From Hepsetus odoe (lineage: Eukaryota > Chordata > Actinopteri > Characiformes > Hepsetidae), in NCBI GenBank assembly GCA_017165825.1, contig CM029379.1:19394970-19458969 (forward strand): 64,000 bases of DNA. Reading direction: 5' to 3'. This document shows positions 36,273 through 49,719 of the stretch, one piece after another (the first letter of the stretch is position 1; each line of letters opens with the position of its first letter). The notes below the pieces were generated by a model. The model was not told where the DNA came from. It ran no database searches and was given only the letters and a program-made list of their open reading frames with translations. Position numbers and translations under genes: made by a program.

Positions 36273-36807
36273 TTAGGCAGGTGTGAAAAAATGCTGTAAA
36301 CTAAGAATGCTTTCAAAAATGGAAGTGTTAATTATTTAATTTCATCAATCAACAAAATGCAGTGAATGAACAAAAGAGAAATCTAAATCAAATCAATATT
36401 TGGTGTGACCACCCTTTGCCTTCAAAACAGCATCAGTTCTTCTAGGTACACTTGCACACAGTTGTTGAAGGAACTCGGCTGGTCGGTTGTTCCAAACATG
36501 ACTGTGTTTCAACCTCCGTGTGACATTGATGATCATCAGCACCTGTTTGGTAAAACTGGTTGATCAGACACCGACTATAATCCTACAGAATCCCTGACTT
36601 TGTGCAAGTGTACCTAGAAGAACTGATGCTGGTTTGAAGGCAAAAGGTAGTAACACCAAATATTGATTTGATTTAGATTTTTCTTTTGTTCGCTCACTTT
36701 GCATTTTGTAAATTGATAAAAGCAACAATCATTATTTATATTTCTGAAAGCATTCTTTGTTTACAGCATTTTTTCACACTTGACTAAAACTTTTACACAG
36801 TATTGTA
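36270..36807. mobile_element. Foldback derivative of a Tc1-like transposon 3' end
   Basis: The left half (36,270-36,510) is the reverse complement of a transposase 3' end; it contains TTTGGTGTGACCACCCTTTG and CTTCTAGGTACACTTGC. The right half (36,600-36,807) is the forward version (GCAAGTGTACCTAGAAGAAC and GGTAGTAACACCAAATATTG) ending AAAACTTTTACACAGTATTG. Both ends therefore derive from one end of the parent. Confidence 0.65.
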
Positions 36808-39800
36808 TGAATCCTTTGAGCAGAACATGAAGCAGTGAAGAAACATGTACAAAGCCTCCACATTTAGTCTATTCAGTATCTCAATATTGTACTAAACTAA
36901 GACTGTTTAACAGGATATTGGATTAAAAAAGGTGAACCCTTTTAAAGAAATGAGCGGTGGCTCAAGACTTTTGCACGGTACTGTATTTTTACATTACATT
37001 ATCAAAACCAAGCTTTCTCATCATCAAAAAACAAACCATATAGACATCCCCTCGTTGGTAAAACATCCCAGTTGCTGAAGACGAGAATAAACACAACATA
37101 TAGCTCAGCGCTGGGGTGTCATTTTGTTGGGACTTTTATTGCAGTTCACATATCTTTTGCTGTGAAACAAAGTCACCCAGCGGAATATCAAAAGAGAGAG
37201 AAAGTTCAGGGCAATTTTCTCAAACCTTTGTCAGTGTCTTCATGATTCTGACTCACTTAAAACAGGTCTGGGATCAGATGGAAGGGACTGATCCCCCCCC
37301 CCGGTGAGCTCCAGTCCAACAAGCCGTTTCTGTCTCATCTGTCTTGCTAAAGGAAACAGTCAGTGGCAGAATAGGTCTTGGGTCTGTTAATGGTTACCAC
37401 TGTATCCTGCCATCAGTCCCCAGCTGTAGAGGACAATGCAGGCCCATCATGTCTATTGAAATAAGTCTCGTTTTGGGGAGGGCTGAAATGGACCTGCAAA
37501 ACTGGAAAGTTACTTTACACAGGAACAATATGATCGACATGCTCTGAGAACGTTTTTAGAAAACCCAAAATAAATTTGATGCAAAGGCTTAAAATGCTTA
37601 ATTAGTGCTCAACTGGATTGTCTTCTTTCTCCATTGTTTTTAAATGTTAAATATAGAATTACAAAACAGTAGGCTAGATCATTTCCTATAGTTACCATTA
37701 AATAAGCAAATGCATGAGTGTTTATTTCATGTTTGCAGTGTCAAAACTGTTGCGGCAACGCTTAAGGCAAACAAATGGCTTCCCACATAAGCCAGGTTTG
37801 CAAAATAATTGTAAATATCACTTCCCTGTCAATTATTTAAAAAAAAAAGAATGCTTACCCAAAATCCCCTCTAAGAAGGTCAGCCTGAAGTGATGTTTGG
37901 TAAATTGCTTTTCTTAAAAGTTTACTTTTCAACAGCGTCACACATTATAATCTTAATAGATTTAAAAGAAGAAAACTGTTCCTTGTGAAATTCTTCAGGT
38001 TCCTCAATCTAGAACACATTTAGCTCTGCAACTGTTTGGGGAGAGGGGCATGGGGTGTACCTGCAGATGGAAAAGTGAGAATCCTGAAACTCTCTGGTTT
38101 GAATATTATGTAAAGCGTTCAGGGGGTCTTTGACAAGCCCCCCTTCCTTGTCCACTCCATCAAGGACAGTTGTGAGTCGTCCAACGGTGTGATTGAATAG
38201 CTTTGAGGCAAATTATCTCACTCTAAATGTTCATCTTTCTATTCCGTTTTGGCGCACATTGACGCTTGACCCTTGTTGCCATAGAGATGTGGCGTTCAGG
38301 AGAATAGCTGTAGATAAGACTCCTTGACCCTTTGGTTTAACTTGCCATTTTAACATGGTATGAAAACTCCTCAGCGGGTTCTCCAATCCATCCTTTCGCG
38401 TCTTCCCTGACCAGTAATATTAATGAAGAAATTCGATTTCAGGACACAATGGCGAGGAATTAGACACTCGTATGTTTGCATAATGGGCTCTTTTACCTTG
38501 CCACTTCTCAGTCTTAATCACCTGGAACTCTCAAAAAACACCTACACCCTTCTTCAGGATCAGACACGGGACCGTCAGACCGCATAGCCATCGGACAAAT
38601 TAATCCGCTCGAGCTTGATTGCCATTGGAGGCGTGTGATTATGCGCCCTGATTACGAAGCCCGCCCGAGGACCATACGCTGCCGGCTACACATCGTCAAG
38701 GTGGATATAAAATCACGCAATGATTGCGCTGGGACGGATCAATCCAGCGGTCACGCCATCGTGTAGCTTGTCTGAAGTGCGACTATGATTAATACGGGCC
38801 ACTTGAGCTCTATATAGCCGGTAACGACACTTAACGAGACCTCCGGCTTTCGCATCAAAAGTCGGGCTTTTACATTGTCCTAAAGCAAACACTTAATTTG
38901 ACGGGCAGAGTAAATTTATTGGTTGCGCTCTAATAGCCCTGCGGCTCAACAACAAGAGAGCTTTAAGGTGTTTCTGAGAAACAGGCGTAGACCGGGTGGT
39001 CCATCTGCAGGCCTGGCTAATATATGTGAAAGTTCAGCAAGAGGAAATATCTCATCTCAGACAGAAATGTCATAACAGTTGTTGAAGTTTCGGGAATGAC
39101 ATTTGCGTGTGAGTTTGGCAAGTTCAGAAAGCTATTCCTAAGTGAAATGCACTCTTAAAATTCAAGGTTTCTAATTGGGTCTAGGCTTGTCTGAGCAGGT
39201 TCTCCTTTTGAAAGGTTCTTCACATTCAAACATCTCATTTACAGTGATGGTTCTTTCAAATCCCATGCATTCAGTGGCCTTCTAAAGAATTCAAAGGGGT
39301 CTTAAAACCAGTCCCCAGGTCCTGGATGGTCAACAGGTTTGCTCTGATGACCAGTTTGAAAAGCACTGTCCTGAGAACCCCAAAAAAAGCTACTGCATTT
39401 GCATGATTGACTATATCAATGAGGTTCTCACTCGTCCATAAATGAACATGCCTGACAAATAAGGCGATTTAATGTCTAACCAATATCTTCCATATGTACC
39501 GCAAAACTCAGTCTATTTGCACTCCGCGCATGTATCTCCCATGGTTCACAAGTTCAACAGTGCTTCATGCATGAAGTGCTGTGGTACAACTATGGCCAAG
39601 CCCGTTTCATGGCCATTTCCCTTCCCACTCAGCAGCCACTGCACACTCCATTCTCTGATGCAAAGAGCGCAATAATGGCATCAAAACCCAACTCTGTATC
39701 GAGGGCCCCCCGTGCCTCATAGTGGATGAAAAGGTAGCACGCTGCCATGGTGGGCCATGTGGTGGGTCACATGCCGTTCAATGGCTGGGACGGTGTCAGA

Positions 39801-41695
39801 AAGACGACGCAGGCTCTTACGCATCGGCGTGGGTGAAAACGGTGTACTGCCAGTGGGCTGCGTCATGTGCTACACGCTGAGGAGCCCCTCAGAGCTCTCG
39901 GCTGCCGCTCTGCAACAGATTGCAGCAGGCTCAAGCCCAATCAATACGCTGGCCTTGGAGAACCATAATAACTTGGTTACTGGGCTCTTCAAGCCAGAAC
40001 TTAAAGATGGAGGAAAACGTTGCAACGTGTCCAAAGATATTCAGACACCTTCTTGTTCTGGGTCTAATCGTTAAGGGACTCTTGTAGGTCTAGTAGCCCT
40101 TATTTCTATTGGAAGACTTTTCTCTACATACTGGAATGTTTCTATACTGACATTTGATTGCATTGAAAGCATTATTGAGATCTGAGGCACTAATGCTGGA
40201 TGAATACTTCTGAATCTGAAGTGGCCCTAAAGCCACTCAAGTTAAACCAAATGTGATTTCTCCCCCATTTAACTGCCAGTGCTTTCCTATAAAGTCATGG
40301 CTTTGAGTGTGCACCTTAACACCTACAGTTGGGTCCTGAAGTCCGAGACCACACTGAAAATCTTTTTTTTTTTTTCATCTAAACTAAGAAAAGCAAAGGA
40401 GGATAAAATGAAGGGCAAGCACCATTTCCAGGCAAATCTAGAACTCTGACAACAGTAAGGTCTTGGAAAAAAGCATGTTATCTTTCCACTAAAGGACTAA
40501 AGACTCACTGCTATCTGATCACTCATCAGAGGCTTCTCGACAAACTTGCGGGGATCATACCAGCTTTACTGCACGCTGTCAGTACAATAAAAGGGAAAAT
40601 GCTATGGAATGCTGACATTTTTTTGAATTGCTTTGGGAAAGAATGCAGAATACAAGCTTTTTCACAAAGGTTGCCGGGAAAAAATGAGTAACGTGATAAG
40701 AGGTCCTTTGGAGAAACGCTGCATTCATTTTTGTCTTTCTAGCTCCAAACCAAAATAAATTAGGGACATTTATTGAATAGTGAGGAATATTACAAAAGCC
40801 GCATGCCTGCTTTACACTTTGACCAATTTGAGGATCTGAAAACAAGCCTTTTGAAGATTTCTCATCCTCATTACTTCCATTCAGTCGTTCCACAGACGGA
40901 TGAGGGTAACAGGTAGAGTTCAGCTGGTGAAAGCTGTGAGTATCAGCCCGACTGAGCCAGATCGCTCTAGAAAAAACCAAAAAGGGCGTCAGCAAAACTG
41001 CAATTCACCTTGAGGCCAACTGAGCTCACGGTCTGCGTCTCAAAGGGAATCTCCAATAGATTCAATTTTCACTTCAAGTCTTTGACAAAGCTCAGGTCAC
41101 ACACACGTTGCCCATAAGAAAAAAAATGTCATTACAACCTGCAGCCCTCCGGCATGCTGGAGCACAATCACTGTTCGATCCTGCAGCACAATTCCTCCTC
41201 ACTAATGTGAGTCCCGGTGATCATGATTTGGATTAGAGCGAGGCTGGAAAAAACACCGACTTCCACCTGCAACACTGTGCAAGAATTTGAGAAACAGAGC
41301 AACTCCTCTCTAACAGTGCTGAGGACCAGGTCGTCAGGCCCATTTCACTCAATGCAGGCAACGATGGCAAACAGACCTGTCAGCGTAAGGCCTTAAAATA
41401 AAGCTTTCTTCGAAGGTTCTTCAGGAAAGGTCACTCATAGAACCCCGGCGACTTGAACCGCTTGAAAGCTGAATTTTCTTTAGGATGGGAAACAAATGTT
41501 GCTTTAGAAAAGAACCTTTGACCCTAGAACCCCCATTGCTGAGGTTTGGGATAAATGAGCGCTAAGGATTTCGGTCGATGGACGGTCTTTCCGTAACACA
41601 ATCGTGTAACACTGGACAGCTTTTCCCTCCAAGACTGCTGAGCAGCTGATGCCAAATGAAACGGGATGACTCGTTAAAAGACTCAGGAAATAGTT

Positions 41696-41701
41696 TTTAT
41701 T
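41696..41701 (-). terminator. egr4: Candidate polyadenylation signal of egr4
   Basis: AATAAA on the minus strand (TTTATT on plus), about 1.8 kb past the stop. Canonical hexamer; use is inferred. Confidence 0.35.
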
Positions 41702-43244
41702 CATAAACATCAGTCATAAAAATAACAAACATCAATGTTCATTCAAAGTCTTTTTGTATAAACGGTCTCGGTATGTACAAAATCATTCTCCCGGCATAGG
41801 AGGAGATTAAAAATAAGGCAAGTTTCCCCAAATACAACCGGCCCCAAACACCACCTTCATCTCTGCAGTACAATACAATTGTGATATGACTGTCGTAAGA
41901 TTGTTATACCTTCGTGTAGAAGAACTACTGGAAAAAAAAAGAGGAATGCAGCAATGTGTGCTACCTAGTTACTCAACAGCAACGTTTAGCCTTGTGCTAT
42001 TCTAGTCCTGCTTCATCACGTTACAAACTACAAGAGCCGTGTGATTCATAACTCGCTGCTTTATGTACACACATGTCGTGGGGTTGAAAGCGATAACTGT
42101 CCATCAGTGGCAAGTCGCGGTTTAGCACCACGTCCGAGGTCGTCGGGTCAGACGGCGAGTGTTCGTCATATTCAGAATATTCAAAGAGTCTTTCGCCCAT
42201 TAAACATGGACTCCCGAGAGTCCGCTCTTCCTCTCTCGCTGAGCTCGGCCTCCTCCTCTAACACACGCAGCAAACACTGTGAGTTCATAAATAAAACTTC
42301 TCATTATCCAAATCGGCAACCGTGTTGGAAATATAGACAAACGTTTAGAAAAATACAAATGATCATAGGCATATAAATATATTTATTATTGTATTTTTTT
42401 TTCCCACGCATGGTGTGAATCTGACAATTGGAGAATAAATTCCTCATCAAACAGCACAATTACTATTCAGTAGCATAGCAACCAAAAAAAGGAACACGCC
42501 AAAGGAAATAACATCGTATATTTATATAAAAAGAAAACAAACAAACGGGGAAAGAAATGAAATAAAATCCAGCCCTGGTGCCAATGTACCACAAGCCGTG
42601 GTGCAGCCAAGGCAGAGTTCGCCACCACCATGATGTCAGACGAGGTAAAAGTGCCGGGCTCCTGCAGCGAGGCGCCGGCCGTCGGATATTAATAACATCA
42701 CACGTTAACAGAAACATGCATTTCAGAGTTTTCAAACAGGTGGTCCACACTGGAATATAGATATAGAGATATATAAAAAGACTCCAAAAGCACAAGTTTA
42801 ATAAAAGACTCTTAGAGGAGATTAAGTGCAATACATTCAGGAGTTGAGGTCGGAGGAGCTGTCCAGCAGGAGACGTGCTGAACTGCGGGTCAGAACTGAA
42901 CAACTGAGAAAAAAAAAAAAAAGAAATACAAAACAGAAACCAGAACAAAACCCCAGAAGGTCAGTGTTTTTTTGTAGTTTTTGTTGGTTTTTTTTGTTTT
43001 TGTTTTATTTTTTTTGTAATTGCTGCACAGAGAGCAAGCGGCACGGAGGGTTTGGAGGGAAGAAGCAGATGTGGGGTCCCTTTAAAGTTCTCTGCTTGGT
43101 TGTGGGGGGACAAAAACGTCCTCTCCCTCCAATCTGAGGCTCAAACTGGGTGACTTTAGATCAAATCTCCTGCGATCAGGGGTCCGAGCACGCAGTGCTG
43201 GAAGCCTATTGTAATTATTTTTACACAGAATCTTTCAACATCAT

Positions 43245-43245
<1 letters not shown>

Positions 43246-43318
<73 letters not shown>
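43246..43318. repeat. (CA)n then (CT)n compound microsatellite
   Basis: About 16 CA units followed by about 20 CT units, within the proposed egr4 3' UTR. A further CT-rich run lies at 43,360-43,410. Confidence 0.95.
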
Positions 43319-43321
<3 letters not shown>

Positions 43322-43357
43322 ACTTACACCCACATGTACTCTCAAACCTCCCCTCCT

Positions 43358-43397
<40 letters not shown>

Positions 43398-43469
43398 TTC
43401 TTCTCTCCCTCTCTCTAAAGCTCATTAAGACTTCAAAGCTCGTTAGGAACTCTGTCTAGCTGTCAGTTT

Positions 43470-43495
43470 GTTTGTTTGTTTGTTTGTTTGTTTGT

Positions 43496-43497
<2 letters not shown>
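43470..43497. repeat. (GTTT)n abutting the egr4 stop codon
   Basis: Seven GTTT units on plus, read as (AAAC)n immediately after the TAA stop on the coding strand. Confidence 0.93.
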
Positions 43498-45907
<2,410 letters not shown>

Positions 45908-46100
45908 GTTTTTTTGGTCTTTTTTTTTTTTTTTAGCAATCCGAGCAAAGCAAAAGATGGAAGTACTTCTGTTGTGCCTCAGGAATCCAATAGTGGAGAA
46001 AGAAAAGGTGGAAATCCCTCTTGTTTTGGGCTGTTTTTCCTCAGAGCTGCAGACCGCTGTTCTCCTCACTCTGTTGCTCAGCCTGTGAAGCCGCAGCCGC

Positions 46101-46107
46101 TTTTATA
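46101..46107 (-). promoter_or_regulatory. egr4: TATA box of egr4
   Basis: TATAAAA on the minus strand, 194 bp upstream of the start codon. It predicts transcription starting near 46,072-46,078 and a 5' UTR of roughly 170 nt. A TATA plus CArG arrangement is known for EGR genes. Confidence 0.7.
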
Positions 46108-46190
46108 CACTTGTGCTGAGCGGCCGTCCCTCCTCCCCATTCACCGTCTCCACTGAGAGGATTCCCCCGCTGCGTCTGTCGTCTTCATGC

Positions 46191-46200
46191 CCATAAAAGG
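46191..46200. promoter_or_regulatory. egr4: CArG box (SRE) with adjacent Ets core
   Basis: CCATAAAAGG fits CC(A/T)6GG exactly, about 85 bp upstream of the TATA box. AGGATGT, an Ets-type GGA core, lies 4 bp further upstream, the layout used by SRF and ternary complex factors at immediate-early genes. Confidence 0.7.
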
Positions 46201-46224
46201 ACAGAGGATGTGACGGGCTTCCCC

Positions 46225-46234
46225 CCAAAAAAGG
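46225..46234. promoter_or_regulatory. egr4: Second CArG box
   Basis: CCAAAAAAGG fits the SRF consensus exactly, 34 bp from the first box (start to start). Paired CArG boxes match the known regulation of the EGR family. Confidence 0.65.
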
Positions 46235-46740
46235 AGAGTTGTACGTTTCTGATGCTCCCTCCAATGTCTCTCGTAAGGACATTGTGGAAGCAGGCAGTAA
46301 AGCTCACTCTCCTGCCTTTCTGTTCAGAAGACACGCCATCCGACTCAAAAGCCTTTCACTGCAGACTGCTGGGCTCGTGATCCTACTTTAGTACCTTTCT
46401 CTTTCTCTGTGTGCCTCTTTTCAAGCCTAAAACAAAGGGTATCTTTATATGAGACCAGTTTTAGTTTCCTTCTTTTTTATTCTTTTTATTCTTGTAGGTG
46501 GTCAAACAGATACAGTTGCGTGATTTGTTTTTTTTTGTATTTTTTTTTTTTATAAAAAAATTAACTCAGCCATACAATTTTATAGAAGAAGTGCCAGAAA
46601 GGTTTCAATCAACCCTGAGGAAATAAATAAATTAGTACATTAAAAGTGAAAAGGTAGTGAATGTTGTAATAAAGCTAAAGCATCCACAGTTTTTCATGGT
46701 ATAAAAAATGGATCTGGAATTAGGGGACAATTGGTAAGAA

Positions 46741-46952
46741 CGGGTGGCGGTGGTCTAGTGGTAGGGTACTTGCCTATGGACCTATGGCTCCAGAGGTCCC
46801 AGGTTCGAATCCACCTCTGGCACTACCATGACTGGGTCCCTGAGCAAGACCCTTAACCCTGAGTTTCTCCAGGGGGACTGTCCCTGTAATTAGGACGTGG
46901 AAGTCGCTCTGGATAAGAGCATCTGCTAAATGCTGCAATTGTAAATGTAACA
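46741..46952 (+). mobile_element. tRNA-derived SINE, family B (full length)
   Basis: GGGTGGCGGTGGTCTAGTGG, B-box AGGTTCGAATCC, then CCCTTAACCCTGAG, GGGGGACTGTCCCTGTAATT and tail AGAGCATCTGCTAAATGCTG plus AATTGTAAATGTAA. It is the mate of 25,316-25,528. Confidence 0.87.
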
Positions 46953-47363
46953 GGCGACCCAAACTTGTCTAAGGAGTTGCCCAGGAAAGCTTTGTTTTCT
47001 TCCATTTGGGGGGAAATAGGACACACATTTTTTGTTAAATACTTAAAGAACTACATTGAATCAAAGTAAAATAATCAACGCAATTACTTCCTCCAAGTTC
47101 AGTCAGTCACTCTCTTTAGTGTGAGGTGTGTAAACACCCTTTCACACTAATGTGAAGGTTCATACCTTCAGAAGACTTTGCTCGCAATTCTTTTTTCTCA
47201 AACATTGTTTAATGCCGGCATCATCCATTTTCAGTGGAGTAATTAAGGTTTAATAACTTTTCCAAAGGTAAATGGTGACTTTTTACTCTTCCAAAACTTT
47301 ATGGACAGCTTTAGTGTCAATGTGCACTGAAACAGACTTGAATTTCACTTTATTTTACCATAA

Positions 47364-47622
47364 TGGGGCCGCGGTGGCCTAGTGGTTAGGGAGTTACCCC
47401 CGCATCGGAAGATGGGTTCAGTTCCCTCACCAGTAGGTTGCCCTGAGGTACCCTTGAGCAAGGTACCGTCCCCATCACTGCTCCCCGGGCGCTTTCAATA
47501 GCTGCCCACTGCTGCACAGTGTTTGAGTGCATGGATTAAATGCAGAGGTCCAATTTTGTTATGGTTCACTGTGTGCTGTGCTGTGACCTCGCAATGACAA
47601 GGGTTGTCACTTTCACTTTTTC
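47364..47622 (+). mobile_element. tRNA-derived SINE, family A (full length)
   Basis: GGGGCCGCGGTGGCCTAGTG, TGGGTTCAGTTCCC, TTGAGCAAGGTACCG, CGCTTTCAATAGCTGCCCAC and tail with the TGACAAGGGTTGTCA stem. Very similar to the copy at 14,544-14,808. Confidence 0.9.
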
Positions 47623-47864
47623 AAAATTTTTGCTTCATGTATATATTTAAATTTTTATTAGTATAAATAAGTATCAGCTCTTTTTATCACAATGTATTTT
47701 TTGTCATTTCAAAGCTCCAGGTGGAAGAATTACCGATAATAATGACGTGTGACTTGTTATCTAATAAATGTGAAACTCAAAGAGTGTTTTATCAGACTTC
47801 CCTCATTAAAAAGTGAATAATGAATGAGTCGCCAAAACCATACTTCCTTTGGAAACTCCAACAT

Positions 47865-48018
47865 GAAAGTGACCCTTCATGTCATTGTTAAACAGCTCTG
47901 CATTTAACCCACACACTGTGCAGCTGGGAGCAGCTATTGAAAGTGCCCGGGGAGCAGTGATGGGGACGGTACCTTGCTCAAGGGTACCTCAGGACAACCT
48001 ACTGGTCTGGTAATTGTA
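47865..48018 (-). mobile_element. Family A SINE, partial
   Basis: Minus strand with GCCCGGGGAGCAGTGATGGG and CCTTGCTCAAGGGTACCTC. The head is lost after the hallmark block. Confidence 0.75.
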
Positions 48019-48419
48019 CGTGGGCCTGGGGCCATCACTGCACCAATATTGTACTTAGACTGTCATTGTTGCAACAATTCCATGTTTCTCCGTTTTCTTT
48101 TTTTTTCAACTATTTTACTGTAAAGGTTCAGCAGCGTTGCTGTAAGTCCATGGTGAATGTACCAAACAATATGGTTCCACAATTACAAAAATATGAAGAC
48201 TTTTTCCCTTCTCCTGTAAAAGTTACAGTCCAGCCTCACACTAGCGTCACAGTGGAAGTGCTAAGACAGACTACATCATCTGGGCACATGATATAAAGTC
48301 CCATTGCGGTGAAGTGGTTATGCTAACTCGTCGTTATTTGACGGACAATCAGTTTTACCAGCATTTATTATTTTACACAAAACACAAAAACCATAAAAAG
48401 ACCTGAATGACAAAAGATA

Positions 48420-48610
48420 TGGGGGCAGCAGTGGCGTAGCATTTAGGGAGTTGGCCCCAGGATCAGAAGGTCATGGGTTCGATTACCAGACCAGTAGGCT
48501 GCCCTGAGGTACCCTTGAGCAAGGTACCATCCTCATCACTGCTCCCTGGGTGCTTTAAATAGCTGGCCCCTGCTGCACAGTGTGTGTATGGGGGAAAAGC
48601 AGAGGTTCTG
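48420..48610 (+). mobile_element. tRNA-derived SINE, family A, tail missing
   Basis: GGGGGCAGCAGTGGCGTAGC, GGGTTCGATTACC, CCCTTGAGCAAGGTACC and AGCTGGCCCCTGCTGCAC. The 3' tail is replaced by unique DNA. Confidence 0.83.
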
Positions 48611-49698
48611 TTCATATGGAACAGAAAGTAAAGGAGGTATAAAATGGGTATAAAACCTTAAAAAGATACAAAAGGGTTATTTTAGTGAGATTATACAGCT
48701 TTGGAAAAAATGTACTGAGGTGTTCTCCAGGGTGCCATTTTCAAGGCACCATCAATACCTTTCGTCGGGGAACCTAATTCCCCCATATTCCAATAGAGTT
48801 CATTTTTTAAGGTGACCTGTCTCTGTACACTGCATCCTCATTCATTCGTGCTGCTATGAAAAGGTACAAATCTGCCTCAGATCTGCCGCTCCTCCTGGGA
48901 AAAACACATTTAAGGTACAAATTTGGAGCTCAAGGACTATGTTGTACCTTTGAGGGAACATGAATTCTGGTTGTACCTCAATGAAAGAAAAATCTACCTG
49001 CACGGTACATTTTTGCCGACTTAAATATTCCGACTTCAAATGTTTTAAAGGTTTGAAGAACTTTCACCCAATGTAACACATCTTCATCCGTTTACTCGAT
49101 ATTATTAGGGTCTTTATAACATGTGGAGGAACTTTCAAAAGGCCCTTTAGTCTTACAAATATCATTTACAAAAACACTTCTCTAAAATCCCTTCACTGAA
49201 AGGTTCCTAGGAATCACAATAGGTTCTGATATGAGAAGAATCCATTTTGTTTTTTTGTTTTTTTTTTAACATGGAGGTTCTTTAATCTTTGAAAGGTTAA
49301 TCACACTCGTGTGTGACGTTTATTTTTATATGGAACATAGGAATTTTAACCCCATTACTAAGAGCGCCAATTAAGATACTGCACTGGTTAGAGCTCTTAA
49401 CCAACACCATACAGAGCTTGATCCACATTACTGTCTCCATCCACCCGATGTTGAGTAAAGGCAAAAGATGGATAAATTTGAAAAACCTAAAAGCATCCAT
49501 GTTAAAAAGGTTATTTGTTGCTTAAATGGCTCATGTGTGTTTTGGAGAAGCTGGTTCCTTCAACAGCCTTCTAAGGATTGTTTTGATATTTTTGACTTCA
49601 AAACCTTTTGCTAAGATCATGTCGGTGAGACTGCTTAAACTAGAGTTTTATCCATACCACCCGTTCCACAGAGATCCCAGCCTCAGACAAGCTTCAGC

Positions 49699-49719
49699 AT
49701 CAGCACCACGGACAGCGAC
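49699..49719 (+). promoter_or_regulatory. RE1/NRSE-like site (REST)
   Basis: The 21 bp contain CAGCACCACGGACAGCG and agree with the canonical RE1 consensus at 19 of 21 positions; the mismatches are the first base and the twentieth. Both half-sites and the canonical spacing are kept. It lies about 3.6 kb upstream of the egr4 promoter, a neural gene. Binding is inferred. Confidence 0.8.

Larger units (their letters stand above)
35775..36984. mobile_element. Tc1-like element carrying nested LINE and foldback insertions
   Basis: The ends are inverted: CAGTACTTGGCAAAAGTCAT (left) against CAGTACCGTGCAAAAGTCTT (right, minus strand). Native element sequence is visible at 35,775-35,935 and 36,812-36,984 and matches the fragment at 4,695-5,025. 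The middle is occupied by a LINE 3' fragment and a foldback Tc1 derivative. No transposase of the outer element survives. Confidence 0.6.
20402..41690. other. Intergenic region between fbxo41 promoter and egr4 3' end
   Basis: About 21 kb in which I find no coding exon I can support. Named repeats are listed individually. Stretches with neither gene nor repeat that I can name are 21.3-22.2, 24.3-25.1, 25.6-28.4, 28.9-32.9, 33.2-35.7 and 37.0-41.7 kb. Several parts (25.96-26.29, 31.69-31.96, 38.38-38.96 kb) have the even base composition and homeodomain-like motifs of conserved non-coding DNA, but conservation cannot be judged from one sequence. Confidence 0.5.
41696..43495 (-). other. egr4: egr4 3' UTR (proposed)
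   Basis: From the stop codon the minus strand runs without SINE insertions through (AAAC)n, (AG)n and (TG)n tracts to an AATAAA at 41,701-41,696. Another AATAAA lies near 42,380, so shorter forms are possible. The true end needs RNA data. Apart from the simple repeats and one split RE1-like arrangement (see findings), I see no other element. Confidence 0.45.
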
